Assembly: GCA_033980235.1 (NCBI GenBank)
Contig: CM067076.1
Coordinates: 31,737,383 to 31,801,382, forward strand
DNA: 64,000 nucleotides
Direction of reading: 5' to 3'
Source: Diadema setosum
Lineage: Eukaryota; Echinodermata; Echinoidea; Diadematoida; Diadematidae
In this document: positions 23,166-35,623 of the stretch, one piece after another
How the letters are laid out: each line of letters begins with the position of its first letter
How positions within the stretch are numbered: the first letter of the stretch is position 1
The notes under the pieces: generated by a model
What the model saw: only the letters and a program-made list of their open reading frames with translations
What the model was told of the DNA's origin: nothing
The model's database searches: none
Position numbers and translations under genes: made by a program

Positions 23166-25230
23166 CCAATTTTCCCATATACCGGTATATGCTTTTCCTC
23201 TTTTTTTTTTCTTCTTTCCCCCCAACCTTTCTCAAGGTGAATTATTTCTGTGGAAACTGGTGTGAGGTCTCGCTGGAAGCACGCCACACTGAAATCTGTT
23301 TTCAAGCTCCTTTGTTGCACACAGCTTTGGTATCGACAGCTGTAAGGTGCAATGCCACACCACATTTCACACTGACTTCAATAAATATAGTAAAATTACA
23401 GCATTGCATGCACGTTGGCAAAAGTTGCGGAACGATAAAGCAACAAATGTTTTCAAGGAACAGCAATGTTGGTTGTAATCACACACAATAACAATCTAAG
23501 CTGAGGAGATCACATTGGAAACTCAAAACTCTTGTTACATACCAGCAATTGCTTTCCTGTTATTACAAATACTGACACTGGCTTCAAAGATCTAATTTAT
23601 TCATTTCCTTATGAATTCATGTGATACAAAATTCCACTGTGAAAATTGCATTAATATATACATGAACACCTGAAAATTGTGTGTCACCGCCTCCCTTTTG
23701 AGGCAGACGCATACAAAGGGTTTCTTGATCCAGCATTAATCCGTTGAGCAAATCGCTCCGTGAGAAATTGCTTTTTCACGAATATCCCCAAATGTCGACT
23801 TTGCATAAAGATGATATCATTCTCCACACCTAGTACATCACTAGGCATTAGTGCCTAATACTAATTCCTTTCAGCGCAGCACTGCCAGTGTTCAGCACTG
23901 CCAGTGTTCAGCAAACAAGTATCCAGCCATACGGGCCTGTTGCATTATCCCAGATGCAGACTTTCCTGGCCGTGGCCTGGGGGAATTCGACCTTTGTGGG
24001 ATATTATGGTCATCTTTAATGGACGGACTGGCGAGGCCAAACAGACTGAGGTGGACAATCGCAAATGACCCAGTATTACAACACAACATTGGTACGACCG
24101 AATGAGCCTTGGCTATGCATAGTATTACCTGACTACTGCAACTTATCATGGAAATATGCAAAGTATAAACAGAAAATACAGGTGTACCCTCAAGACACAA
24201 GCTATGATGTTTTAATCCACATTAGTGGGCGAATTACCATATACACTACTTGATAATCTGGGGATAACAGCTCTTTTTCATCAGAAAGGTTGAGAAATTT
24301 TTTTTTTTCTAGAAAGTAATGCCATCTTGATTATCTATTAAGGAACCATCACAAGGACTTTTGAAAATATTATCCTACTTCACTGGGTACACAACTCCCT
24401 ACAAATCAATGTGGATGATGAATATTTCAAGGCTATTATGTGTATTGAAACAAAAAAAAATCTCTGACAAAGAATTCAAAAGTGATTTCAAGTAAATATA
24501 CAATCTATGCATTCAATCTGGTACATAAGTAAATATGATTGTGAATGCAATTATCTTTCTTTTGGAAATGCCATCATGTAAATTGATACAATGTATTTGG
24601 GAACGATAAAAGAGCACCTTGTAGGAGCTGAAGCGAATTAGGTGAGTTGATGGTTGTGAGTAAATTTGAAATCAAAATGATGGCAAAAGTGACATTTATA
24701 GCTGGATTAGAAGGTTATAAATTCATTGGTTAAGAATGAGAAGGGCATTATTAAAGTTGTCTCAAACACTATTGGTTTAGTGGCAACTTAACGCCCTTCT
24801 CATTCTCACCCGACAAATTGTAATTTGATGTGGCTGGAGTAATAAGAACTAATCTGAAGGTATGAGTCGACAGAGAAGGTTGCATGCCCCTCAACCTTTG
24901 TAATTCTATGGTCAAAAGAGACCGTAAGACTCATGCAGTCCATACAGGCTCTTTCTTGAGTGCATTTTGATTTTCATTATTCTTTTGTTGTTTGTTTTTG
25001 TTTTAGGGGTATGGACAAATGGTATGAAGTTTGTTCAACAAAAAATCTTTCCATTTTGACGATGGCAATAAGAGAATCAACTGAATTTTTTGTTTGTCGA
25101 TTAGAAATCATGTCACGTTTCTCGCAGAGCATCTATGTGTAATTACCACCTCCCATCACATCAGCAGGACATTATGGCTTCGTTGTGATTCACTTCATGC
25201 TTTCCTGTGCCCATGCACATGATGATAGTA
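23166..25230. other. No gene seen
   Basis: Non-repetitive AT-rich DNA. A short direct duplication of CAGCACTGCCAGTGTT lies at 23876-23909. A moderately GC-rich stretch at 23920-24065 has no convincing exon. Confidence 0.5.
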
Positions 25231-25677
25231 CAGTTGAACCTCTATTATCCGGCCTCCCTTTATCCGGATCTCTCTATTATCTGGACGCAATCTCGCCGTG
25301 ATTTTTTAATCTTTCTTTAAGAATTACGGGAGGAAAGGGGGATTCCCAACTCCTTGAGAACTCCTACACAAACACACATGAATTACATATACTTGATACA
25401 TTTCTTAATAATTATTTAGGTAAATCATCCCAAGAATTTATAAAAGAAAATGATTTCATTCTTGCAAACACGAACCTCTATTTTGGGGTCTGTTACTGAG
25501 TGTAGCAATGAAAAGGTTGCAGTATACACATTACTACATGTGGTACTACAATGGGCTACATCAGTACATGTGTATGTATATGTACATGTATAAAGCATTG
25601 AGTCTCGCGTATCCGGCCAAATCCCTTATCCGGATGAGCCCCGGTCCCAACTTGTCCGGATACGAGAGGTTCAACTG
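25231..25677. mobile_element. Pogo/Tigger-like non-autonomous element, copy 2 (447 bp)
   Basis: The left end CAGTTGAACCTCTATTATCC and the right end ...TACGAGAGGTTCAACTG are flanked by TA on both sides. TATCCGG words occur in both orientations near each end. The interior matches the 62665 element in inverted orientation (shared blocks CATGTGGTACTACAATGGGC and TGTATAAAGCATTGAGTCTC). No transposase. Confidence 0.85.
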
Positions 25678-26203
25678 TAATTCAGTCTGATAGTGAGTCC
25701 CGCCACAAGTGTTATTATCTTCTGGAAATGACATCTCAGCATTTGGCATTCTTTGAAAGTAAAACTGTGTATCTCTGGACTCTTGGGATCAATGAGTAGA
25801 ATTAAAAAAAAAATTAAAAAAATCCCCCACAAAACAAATAAAGATTGACAACCTGAAGACATTAATTTGCAATGGATACTGCCGGGAGAAAAGGGGCTCA
25901 AAAGAAGCAAGAGAAGAGGCGTGATTGCAAGTCTTAATAGAAGCCTTCGGGCATCTCCTCCCGACCCACTGATAACATTCAGTCTCTCCGCCAGAGGTCG
26001 GGACGTCGCGACCTTTGGAAAGCTGCCCTGTGATTGGTCGGCTGGACAGGTATGCACATTAAGGCAAAGACATTACTGTGTTTATGGCGCTGAGAGGCCG
26101 ATTCCAAGCATTCCCCAACATTATATGGCTCAAAGCAAGCAGACATGTAGTATACATAATACAAATTGTTCAAAGTTGTTGATACCCCTCTTTACACTTA
26201 GAT
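25678..26203. other. No gene assigned; moderately GC-rich island at 25870-26050
   Basis: 25870-26050 is richer in G/C and CpG than its flanks, with an ATTGGTCGG word (CCAAT-type) at 26033. It is open on both strands over about 60 codons, with a plausible plus-strand donor (GGACAG|GTATGC near 26050). I cannot decide between an untranslated exon, a regulatory element and chance. Confidence 0.3.
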
Positions 26204-26571
26204 TTAAAGGTCCAGTTCACCTGTGGGAGCAGTGATTTTAAAAAAATGTCCAAGATATCACTTCTGATGAATAAGTGTAGGTCAGTTGTATCACAAAACA
26301 TCCTACCATATAGAAATTTTGCAATAAAGCCTAAAATATAAGGAGATATCACAGATTTTCTCAACAAAACCATAAAGTCTGTAGACGGTTTAGTCTGGAA
26401 ACATTTTTATTATAACTATTGTTCACATTTTGTATATCAATACTTAACATCAATTATACTGCCTCAAATGTTTACATTGGTTGTTTCTATCCCTAACTCA
26501 CATTTCAGAAGTAATTTGAAGCACTGATGCTGGGTTTCTGTTCATCTGCAAACGGTAAATTATGCCTTTAA
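26204..26571. mobile_element. TTAA-flanked MITE family K3, copy 1 (368 bp)
   Basis: It starts TTAAAGGTCCAGTTCACCTG and ends GGTAAATTATGCCTTTAA, with TTAA at both termini. Internal blocks GGGAGCAGTGATTT, CATCCTACCATATAGAAATT and ATCCCTAACTCACATTT recur, inverted, at 32580 and 59941. Unlike families K1 and K2 it is not a full palindrome; only the outer ~18 bp are inverted. Confidence 0.8.
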
Positions 26572-27365
26572 GATCTATTTCAATTTATTTTCTTTTTATC
26601 TGATATGCATGAAGATGCATGAAATGTTAATCAAATGTATGCAAGAAGGTGTCTCTAGACTGCTGATTAGACTTTCCCCACGCAACAAATGTGTGAAACG
26701 GAGCATCTATTTTTGTAAGTTTGTATAAATATACAAACCAGCTGTTTCCAAAGTACTTGGCAAGCAGCGACAAGCAAAAGGGAGAGATGGATGCAGCAAA
26801 AGAGAAAAAGTGATGACAGTCCGAAGAGAAAGAGAAAGATGTGATGAATTTTTCTGGATTAAAATAACAGGGATTAATTATTTTGCCTCTAAAATAACTT
26901 CTAGGTGTACCAATACCCTGGAAATCAAATTTGTGTACAGCTAGAATACAAACACAAGAAACTAAAAAAAAAAGGCTAATTTGTATTCCACATCTTGGGC
27001 AAGAGTTAGAAGAAGCATGAACGTCCCTAAAGTATGCTCATGTCATTGCACTGCTAAAACACATGTGCAAAAAAAAAAAGGGAGGCAGAATTACTTTAGA
27101 TGATTCATTTGCCAATCATAACAAATTTGGAAAAAAAAAATTAAATGCACACTCCATAGACATCATTACAATATGCATGACTGCACACTTAGCATCATCT
27201 TTTAAATTGTCAATTAATGAATCAATTAAATACAGCAGTTGGAGTTGAGATGGTCTGGGGCAATGAACTGAGAGATGTTACTGCCTCAGCATTCCAAGAA
27301 ATAAAGAAAAAGAAACTTGCACATGATGATGCAGATAATTATTAACAATGCCAAACTTTTACAAT

Positions 27366-27760
27366 TTAAAGGGACTGTACAGTACTGGTTGAGGTGGGAT
27401 TCATGTTTTGAACATTCCTAAGTGAGATAATGAGAAACCTCCTATGAAACATGAAAGAGCATGTCATTTTAAGAAGAATTCAATGTTTATTTGATGAAAG
27501 CTGGTTTTCAAATGGCTGAGATATCCACAAAAAAAAGATGATAACAATAAAAGGTGACAGGCAACGCCTTTTATTAGGATTCTTTGTTTCACCTTGTTTT
27601 AGGGTATCTCGGCCATTTCAAAACCGATTTTCATCAAATAAACTTTTGATAACCTTTAGAACTGCATGCTCTTTGACATCTCATAGAGTGGTTTCTGAAT
27701 ATCTCGCAAAATATTAAAAGCTAAATCCTCACCTCGACCAGAACTGTACACACCCTTTAA
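27366..27760. mobile_element. TTAA foldback family K1, copy 1 (395 bp)
   Basis: TTAAAGGGACTGTACAGTAC at left mirrors GAACTGTACACACCCTTTAA at right. Long inner arms pair (GCTGGTTTTCAAATGGCTGA with TCGGCCATTTCAAAACCGAT) around the centre GGTGACAGGCAACGCCTTTTA. TTAA at both ends. No ORF. The right TTAA (27757-27760) is also the left TTAA of the next copy. Confidence 0.85.
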
Positions 27761-28136
27761 AGGGATGGTACAGTATCGGTTGAGGTCAAGATACTTAGAA
27801 ACCACTTTATGTAATGTTAAAGAGCATAAAATTCTAAGGGAAATTCAAAGTTCATTTGATAAAAATCGGTTTTGAAATTGCTGAGACATCCGAAAACAAA
27901 GTAAAACAAAGCAATACCAATAAAGGGTGAGTCCCACCTTTTATTAGGATTGCAATGTTTTGGATATCTCAGCCATTTCAAAACCATTTTTTTCATTGAT
28001 TAAATTTTAAATGCCTCTTACAATTTCATGTTCTTTTATGTTTTATAAGAGATTTCTCATCATCTCCAAAAATCACCATAAAAAAATGTTGGAAACCTGT
28101 TGCCCCATCCCAACCAAAACTGTACCATACCTTTAA
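27757..28136. mobile_element. TTAA foldback family K1, copy 2 (380 bp), head-to-tail with copy 1
   Basis: TTAAAGGGATGGTACAGTAT at left mirrors ...ACTGTACCATACCTTTAA at right. The inner arms around GGTGAGTCCCACCTTTTATT pair like copy 1. The two copies have diverged by substitutions and small indels, so this is not a recent tandem duplication of identical units. Confidence 0.85.
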
Positions 28137-28265
28137 GATATGAAGTCAGAGCAGAAGAAATCTAGGGTTTCTCAGTGAATGGAGAAAATAATCATTAAAA
28201 TGAGCTGTCAGTTGTCGAATTGAATTCATTTTCATTTACATAACTCCTTTTTAAAGGAAAGTAGG

Positions 28266-28341
28266 CAGATAGACAGATAGACAGACAGATAGACAGATAC
28301 AATGTAGATAGATAGATAGACAGATAGATAGATAGAGAGAC

Positions 28342-28372
<31 letters not shown>

Positions 28373-28557
28373 CAGATAGATAGATAGATAGAGAGATAGA
28401 TAGATAAATAGACAGATAGACAGATAGATAGATAGATAGATAGATAGACAGATAGATAGATAGATAGATAGATAGATAAATAGACAGATAGATGGATAGA
28501 GAGACAGATAGATAGATGGATGGATAGATAGATAGATAGATAGATAGATAAATAGAC

Positions 28558-28591
<34 letters not shown>

Positions 28592-28614
28592 ATAGACAGA
28601 TAGATAGATAGATA
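28266..28614. repeat. GATA/GACA tetranucleotide array (about 350 bp)
   Basis: Nearly uninterrupted GATA units with interspersed GACA, plus a few AATA and GATG variants. The minus-strand ORFs of repeated Ser-Ile-Tyr-Leu are products of the array and not genes. Likely length-polymorphic. Confidence 0.95.
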
Positions 28615-30760
28615 CACGTAGATGGTATTTTATTGAGAAATTCATGTCTCACAGTCATAAGACTGAATTTCACAAAGAATTACATAGTAAAAGAGACAAC
28701 AAGGATTACAAAACAAGTATTCATATAAAAAAGTAAAATGCAGATCGACGTCTTATCACACAGGGTTTTGGCCTACAGTGTAAGTAGTCGGGTAGTCCCT
28801 GAGCTTTGCAATTGTGTATAGTGTACAGTATGACTTGTTTTGTTAATAGGTGACGGACTACTGTACAAACACTAAAACATCAACTACAGAGGTTTACACT
28901 CTACAGCATTGTATTAATAGCGGCTGTTTATTGGGGAAATCAAGGGGAGAAAATTGGTGTTTAGTGATGGCTATTCTAGTCTGTAGCAAAGAGTAGGTAT
29001 CTGCTCATCACACACCGATGATTGTCTTCTCATCCACATATTTACACAGGACTAATGGTGATGAGAGTAATGTGTGTATCCCACCTTTCAGCACAGAGCC
29101 AGGACTTCATCTCTCGTGACTGAAATTGCATTTTCCTGCATCGTTGCAGTTTATTACCTGTTTTGTGGCATCAAGTCACAACCAAAAAATGAGATGCCTT
29201 TATACTACATCAGTGCCTGAACAATGGACATTTCAATACACAGCAATACAGAGCTATTCATTACGCACGGTTTGCATCCATCCATATATACATTGTGTTG
29301 CAAGCCACAACTAACCTCCTGAGCATCGGTAGCTTGATGGTGAATACTAGTGGTAGGCATCAGTCAATATCAAACCTTTTTCTTTAATGTAGACAACAAA
29401 AATAAATACACATTTGACTGATTACAGTGTACCATAGCAATTTGATTTGATGAAATTCGATTCGAATCAAATTGAATCAGAATGACCCTATAAACTGAAT
29501 GTTAATCAAAAAGTGTAACATTTACAGATTCATATGGCTATCTTCTGAATGGAATTCACCTTGAACTTAGAAGTAACCAACCTGGAAAAGCTCAAGGATA
29601 TTACACAAAGACTGTTTTTTTTTCCTCTTTAAACATCATCAACATTAACAAAAAAAAGAATGCCAGCTTTTTATAATTTTCATGATCTTGGTAAAAAACA
29701 AAACATGATGCTTCAAAAATTTTGACTGAGCTAGTACTGATGACTGATAATGTAATCATATTCAGCATAAGAAATGTGTGATAAGGGGCAGTACTGTTCA
29801 ACTGCAACAACTTGTTTGCTACTTTATACAAATATGTACAAACACTATGACATTTTTGGTTTATGAGTACCATTACATGCAATGTGCAATCTTCTGCAAG
29901 CATTTTTGTTGACTCTTTTTTCTTGTAGGCCTCAGTATAATATACATACATTTGTATGACATTAGTTTGTCAGATTCTTTGAAACTGAATGAGAAATATA
30001 TAAACTGGATTAGGATGTTGAGCCATCCGGTCCATGTAACTGCCATTCTTTGGTTTGGTGCTGTGCTTTTTTTATACAATTCTTCCCCTTTTATTGCGTG
30101 AATATATTGATATAGCAGTGTAAAAGACAATCCTGAATTAGGGCCCTTTCTGGTTCATTACATAAGATTTATATCATTGCAGAATTTTTGAAATCCTACT
30201 TGATTGACCTGTAACTGATTCTTATATTTGCATCGTGTTCTACAAGATTACAGCTAAGATTCCTTTTCCAATTTGGCAAATTTTTGTAAATTTCTTTCAG
30301 ATCTTTTATTTTTGTTCATGCAGTTTTCTTGTGGATTTAATAAATTCAATCGAGTTCGTCCTTGAATCTACCTTAAAATGTAAAATACATGTAACAAAGA
30401 TCAAGTTGCCAATCTAATAATAATGAAAAGAGAATTTCTGCAGCATAATTTCTCCTACGAGTTGTTGACAAGGGCTAAACCCTTTCAGTTCCAGGAACTT
30501 TGGATAGTGTGTACAATTTCTGTGCCAGTCAGCAGTAAGAGCACAGTATAAAGGGTTAAGGGAGGAGTCTTTTTGCCATTTCCCTTCCATTGTGTGGGGG
30601 CATCTAAGGGAGGTAGGATGGGGCGGCGAGGGCTTAATGGAAACACAGCATGATGGAATCCCTGCTATGATTACGGAGCATCAGTCTTTAATGTAAGAGT
30701 TCATCAAGCACATCAGCCCAATGACGGCAGCGGACAGCTGGGATGCGGGACAAGAACGAG
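28615..30760. other. No gene seen
   Basis: AT-rich unique-looking DNA. A short palindromic GATTTGATGAAATTCGATTC / GAATCAAATTGAATC block lies near 29440-29480. No exon could be supported. Confidence 0.5.
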
Positions 30761-30763
30761 CAA

Positions 30764-31260
30764 TAGAAAGAGAGAGAGAGAGAGATAGAGGAAGAGATGG
30801 AGAGAGTAAGAGAGAGAGAGAGAGAAAGAGACAGGGAGAGTTAGAAAGACATGGAGAGAGAGAATGAGAGGAGAGAGTGAGGGGGAGAGAAAAGGGGGTA
30901 GAAAGGGGGGAGAGGTGGTACAGAATACATACAGTATCATTCCCCCTGCCCTATTCCTCTCACTTCCCCTCCCCCTCTTCTCCCCTCCCCGTCCCCCTTC
31001 TTGTCCCAAGTTCACCCTCCTAATCCCCCATACGCAAACAAAACCAACTGCCACATGCCTTTGCAAAGAAAAGAGCGAGAGGGGTAGAGTAAGAGAGTGA
31101 GAGAAAGAAAAAGAGTGGGTATGGGGGTAGAGGCGGTACAAAATGCTTACAGTATTACCGCCGCCCCTCACCCCCCATCTCTACCACTTTCTCCAACTCA
31201 ACCATTCTCCTCATCCCCATCACCCCCACCTGCCCCTCCCTCCACTTCACCATCCTTACC
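30764..31260. repeat. GA-rich and CT-rich low-complexity region
   Basis: 30764-30912 is a (GA)n-like purine tract on the plus strand. CT/CCCC-rich DNA follows (30940-31010), then a second GA tract (31070-31120) and a second CT-rich block (31150-31260). Each GA block is followed by GGTACAGAATACATACAGTA or GGTACAAAATGCTTACAGTA and then a C-rich block, so the region looks like two diverged copies of one ~250-bp unit. Confidence 0.75.
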
Positions 31261-32334
31261 CTACCCTATCCTCATACACAAACAATGCCAACTGCTACAC
31301 ATCTTTGCCAAGATCAGCACTTCACAGGCAAAACAGCCACACATCATTTCATTTGCATACATTGTACTTGGAAGTATACGTATACATACTATACATAGAT
31401 TTTTCATTTGGAACTGCTGTGTATGAATGTGAGTGAGACAGACATACATCTTTGTACTTGTAGAGGGCCTGGTTTGATATACAATGTACAACTGTAAGGT
31501 TTAAAAAAATCACTTCTAATTAAAACATTCACAACAGAACAGTGTGGTTTACACTTTCATATTGAAATAATATACTTATTGCAACACTTTCATATCTTAT
31601 CAAGATAACTTACTAGTAGTATGGATAATTCTCAAACATACACACAGACATCCATTTCAAGCTTACTTGCTCATGATTGTGATCTCCTGCATTCAATTAT
31701 CTCTGTTATTTACTGAAAAACACCAAATCTTATTGCATGTCTCAATTCAATTGCTTAATGTTTATCTATTTGTGTACTGTTACATTATCATTTCAAATAA
31801 CTGCACTAGTTATTCTTTGTTTTTAGTGCTTTTGAAATTTGTACTCAATTTGTACCTGATTGAATGCAGAACTAAAATCAAGCTTACACGTATACATAAA
31901 TACAGTGTATATCGGGACATTTCCTCCTAAAATACAGTCTTCCCGATACAAGTCAACACTGGCTTACTTCCACCTTTTTCTTTCTTTCTTTTTTTTTTTT
32001 GCACATACTTACAAGTTCTTAATTACAGTGTTAGACTCAAGTGAAAGTCACTATGTAGAAAACTTCGAAAATTCACAGCTCTTGATACTGTTGTACAGGA
32101 TTTTTAATTATGCAAAATCTTTTAGTTTTCGAGACTTAAAACAAGGGGGCTGATTATTTACAGCTAATTTTTGTAATGTTTAACTAAAAGAGAACTCTAA
32201 AATGAAATGTGGGAGAAAAGGCAGGGCCAAAGAAAGATAAATGCATGTCCATAGGTAGTTTCTGAACATCACATAGTACTATTTACATCTTAACATTTTC
32301 ACATCTAAGGAAGATATCTCACCACTATAGCTAA

Positions 32335-32362
32335 ACACACACACACACACACACACACACAC
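32335..32362. repeat. (AC)n microsatellite
   Basis: About 14 uninterrupted AC units. The surrounding 31261-32334 is AT-rich and shows no gene. Confidence 0.9.
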
Positions 32363-32579
32363 GTAAATATGTACAGTCTCCCTAAAATATTGTTATTTCT
32401 AAATAAGTTTACAGTGGCTAACTGAGAAATTAGTTTTAATGTTAATTGAAAAGTCAGATTTTCAATCTAATAATAATGATTTTTGCTATACTGCAAGGTT
32501 TTACATGAATTGAAAAACTAGGAGGCAACCTAGGCCAGAATTCCTGAAATTCTATAGTTTATGTAATTCTTCAATTTCG

Positions 32580-32939
32580 TTACAGGCATAATTTACCATT
32601 TGCAGATGAAACAAAAAACCCAGATTAGTGCTTCAAAATAGTCCTAAATTGTGAGTTAGGGATAGAAACAACCAAAGTGGAAATGTATATCAGTAAAATC
32701 AATGATGGGTACACTAAATATGTAAAATATGAACAATAGTATAATAAAACTGTTTCTAGAGTAAACCATCTACAGTTATGGTTTATTGAGAAAAATAGTG
32801 ATATCTCCTGTTAGGATTTATTGCAAAATTTGTAGATGGTAGGACGGTTTGTGATACAACTAACCTATACATAGGCATCAAATGTGATAACTCGAACATT
32901 TTTTAAATCACTGCTCCCAATGGTAAACGATAACTTTAA
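32580..32939. mobile_element. TTAA-flanked MITE family K3, copy 2 (inverted, ~360 bp)
   Basis: Reverse orientation relative to 26204: CATAATTTACCATTTGCAGA at left, and GATACAACTAACCTA, ATCACTGCTCCCAATGG and AACTTTAA at right. Its right TTAA (32936-32939) is shared with the adjacent piggyBac-like MITE. Confidence 0.8.
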
Positions 32940-33028
32940 CCCATTGAGGACGAGTCCTGAATATACTCGGGCAGGTGTCTATGGGAAATACATCTTGTAG
33001 CACAATCAGCCCGTCCTCAGTGGGTTAA
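32936..33028. mobile_element. piggyBac-like palindromic MITE, copy 3 (93 bp)
   Basis: TTAACCCATTGAGGACGAGT at left and CCGTCCTCAGTGGGTTAA at right, with the family words AATATACTCGGGCAGG and TGTCTATGGGAAA. It abuts the K3 element through one TTAA. Confidence 0.85.
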
Positions 33029-33435
33029 TTCTGCACTGAATGAGTTGGTTGACAGCGGGCTCCACGAATGTCTGAGGAGCTGTACCACACTTCCCATCAC
33101 AAACATACCCTCGACTATGCAAACATAGACTCTTAATGTTAAGGACATGCAAACATTCAACAAGGATCAGTTGGTCATCAATCACTTTGGGTGACGAGTT
33201 GTGTCTGTCCCCTTAACCCGTTCCTCCCGCAATTCTCCGAGAGCCTCCATTGCCCGCTAACGAAATTCTTTTTGCAGTTAGACAGAGAACAGACAGGTTG
33301 GTAATCCACCTGTGTGAAAGCAGTCAAGCGGTACATGAATCCCCTTTCCATGGTCAACTACTGTACATACATGTGCCATCGAACAATGAAAATATCAATC
33401 AAGCGCAAGGTATGAATAGAGCGTGTCCTGATGGG

Positions 33436-33768
33436 CTCACAAACTCTTTTGTTATACACAAAAGAGGCACCTGAATGGGGTCAGCGAAAGCAAATATCTA
33501 CTGAGTTCAGCCTTGATCGCTATGCACATCTTCGCATGATTTTTATATCAAAACAAGTGCACACTACAAAAACTGTACTTTGGAAAAAAGGCAAACAATA
33601 CTGCGATACACAGTTTTCATACAGATGAAAAATGATATTGATAGAAGAAACTGTAATCTTTCTTTCAAAGCAATTTTTCTGGACAGCATAACATGAATAA
33701 ACATTAATTTAGGTCACGAATGCAGGCACACTTGTCCACACTTTGGGAACCTGGTATACCAGGTTCCC
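33436..33768 (-). repeat. Dispersed repeat R9, copy 1 (inverted relative to 46829)
   Basis: In reverse complement it shares, with 46829-47160, GGGAACCTGGTAT at one end, then CTTCTATCAATATC, TCTGTATGAAAACTG, TTTTCCAAAGTACA, AATCAAGGCTGA and ATTCGGGTGCC-like blocks in the same order. The end at 33745-33768 is a perfect 24-bp palindrome (GGGAACCTGGTA and its mirror). No coding potential. Class unknown. Confidence 0.65.
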
Positions 33769-34730
33769 GTAAGGGATGGCTTTAAATAAGCTGATGCCTC
33801 CGAGAACCGACTGTGCTGCCTGTGCATTAATTAACCCGATGTGGAAATAACAGCACCTGGGGGAGGCAATGGGTTAGATTGCTACCTGAAGGCATAGTGT
33901 AAGACAATCCGATTAACACCCTGCCTCCAAGATACTGTACTGCTCACAGAGACTCAATACACAGGACATACCCTGTTCCTCTAGTCAGCCGAACCTAAAC
34001 AAGAGACTGTGGGTCTGACGCACTTTCACTCAAACCTTTGCTTTAGTATAAACTCCTCTAAAAAAGCATACAGTGGACCCAGGAGCTCACGGAAATGACA
34101 ATATTCTGGATTCATGTTAAAAGCATAGGATTTACAGTACTTAGGGGCCTACTGAACGAAACAAGCTAATTATGTTTCCAATTGGTGTATTTGCTTGAAG
34201 AATGAAAGAACAAATAAATAAATGAATAAATAAATGAACAAAGAATGAACAAGACACACACAAACAAACAGACAAACAAGCAGTCATTAAATATACATGT
34301 ATTGTGCACAAATATGTATGCAGATCAACACACACACAAAACTAAAGAAAAACACACAAACCAAATCTCACAAATTTTCCAGAGAGTTTAGGAGGGAAAT
34401 TTTATCTTCACTCATTGTGACAAAGTTTTGACAATCTTGTCAATGGTTCACATTATAAATTTTGATCAACATGAATTTGCATGCATCTGCAGTAATATTA
34501 CAGCGAAGGGATGTTGCTACAGTGACTTGTCTCCGTAATGTAAGTTAAGTTGCTGGTCTTCTACTCAACATGACAAAAATAACGTGTCTACGGTGATTTC
34601 AATCATGACGGGTATTTTTGAATTCATGGTGCCTGTAAAAACAATGATGTCTGGATGCTTGTAGTAATCAGGATGACTCTGAAATCGCTCTGATCTCTCT
34701 CGTCTGATGAGATTTTCATCTCTGGATCCC

Positions 34731-35107
34731 TATAAAGTGGTGATATAGTACTGGAGGAGATGAGGATTGGACTGGACTGGATTGGACCACTTATAAGACA
34801 GTACAGAGCACACCATTCTAAGATGAATTCAAAGTTTATTTGATGAAAATCGGTTTTGGAATGGCTGACACATTCAAAACCAAAGTAAAATGGAGCAATC
34901 GTAATAAATGTGGGTCTCACCTTTTATTTGGATAGCTCTGTTTTTTTATATCTCGGCCATTTCAAAACCATTTTTCATCAAATAAACGTTGAATTCCTCT
35001 TGGAATAATGCATGCTCTTTCATATTTCATTATAGGTTTTTCGTTATCTACCAAAAAATGTTAGAAGCCTGAAATTAGGTCTCAACCAAAAGTATACAAT
35101 CCCTTTA
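34731..35107. mobile_element. TTAA foldback family K1, copy 3 (diverged)
   Basis: The left end has decayed (TATAGTACTGGAGGAGATGA). The centre arms GGTTTTGGAATGGCTGACAC and CTCGGCCATTTCAAAACCAT pair, and the right end reads AAAGTATACAATCCCTTTA. Clear family member by its internal blocks. Confidence 0.75.
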
Positions 35108-35623
35108 TGTCAAACTCTTTGTGTGCCATATTGGTGTAAACCCCCTGTGCACCATGTTATTCTGACACAGTAACATAGTCATGCTTTGGGGAAACATTAA
35201 TTATTCTTCAAATCTATGTAACTTTTATAGATTTTTGTTATCATGGATATGTAAAGAGCAAAGTTGTACAGAAAATGCCAAGCTTTGCTTTGATGTGAAT
35301 TGTATGACGAATCTATGATTGTTTTGCTTTCAAATGACCAGTAGCTACAGTATTGAAGAGGCATGACTTTTGCACACACAAAAGTGACAGAAATTCAGAA
35401 TTTACATGCAAGACCAGCAGGGAACACCACTTGATAGTCAATCACGGCATAAATTGCAAGCTACATGTACATGTGACAGGAATGGAATAGTGAGAAATGC
35501 TTTTATTGTACCATAGCATTTGTCGATTCATCAAACAGTTTGGGGCAGGTTTGTGCGTTTGAGCAGAATATGCAAACTAGGCATGACGTCGTCGACTGTC
35601 AGGCATGCAAGCATGGCACATAA
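35108..35623 (+). repeat. Dispersed repeat R8, copy 1 (~500 bp)
   Basis: It shares, in reverse complement, a long colinear series of blocks with 39219-39708: GGTGTAAACCCCCTGTG, AAAATGCCAAGCTTTGCTTT, CAAATGACCAGTAGCTACAG, GAGGCATGACTTTTGCACAC, GACAGGAATGGAAT and GGTTTGTGCGTTTGAGCAGA. Similarity extends about 490 bp. No TIR or ORF was seen; it could be a retroposed or unclassified element. It begins directly after a K1 MITE. Confidence 0.75.

Noticed and set aside
23876..24065. GC-richer stretch considered as an exon
   Set aside because: No frame is open with acceptable splice sites; the only notable structure is a 16-bp direct duplication.
28195..28673. Three overlapping minus-strand ORFs of about 140 codons
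   Set aside because: They are translations of the GATA/GACA array in three frames (repeated Tyr-Leu-Ser-Ile).
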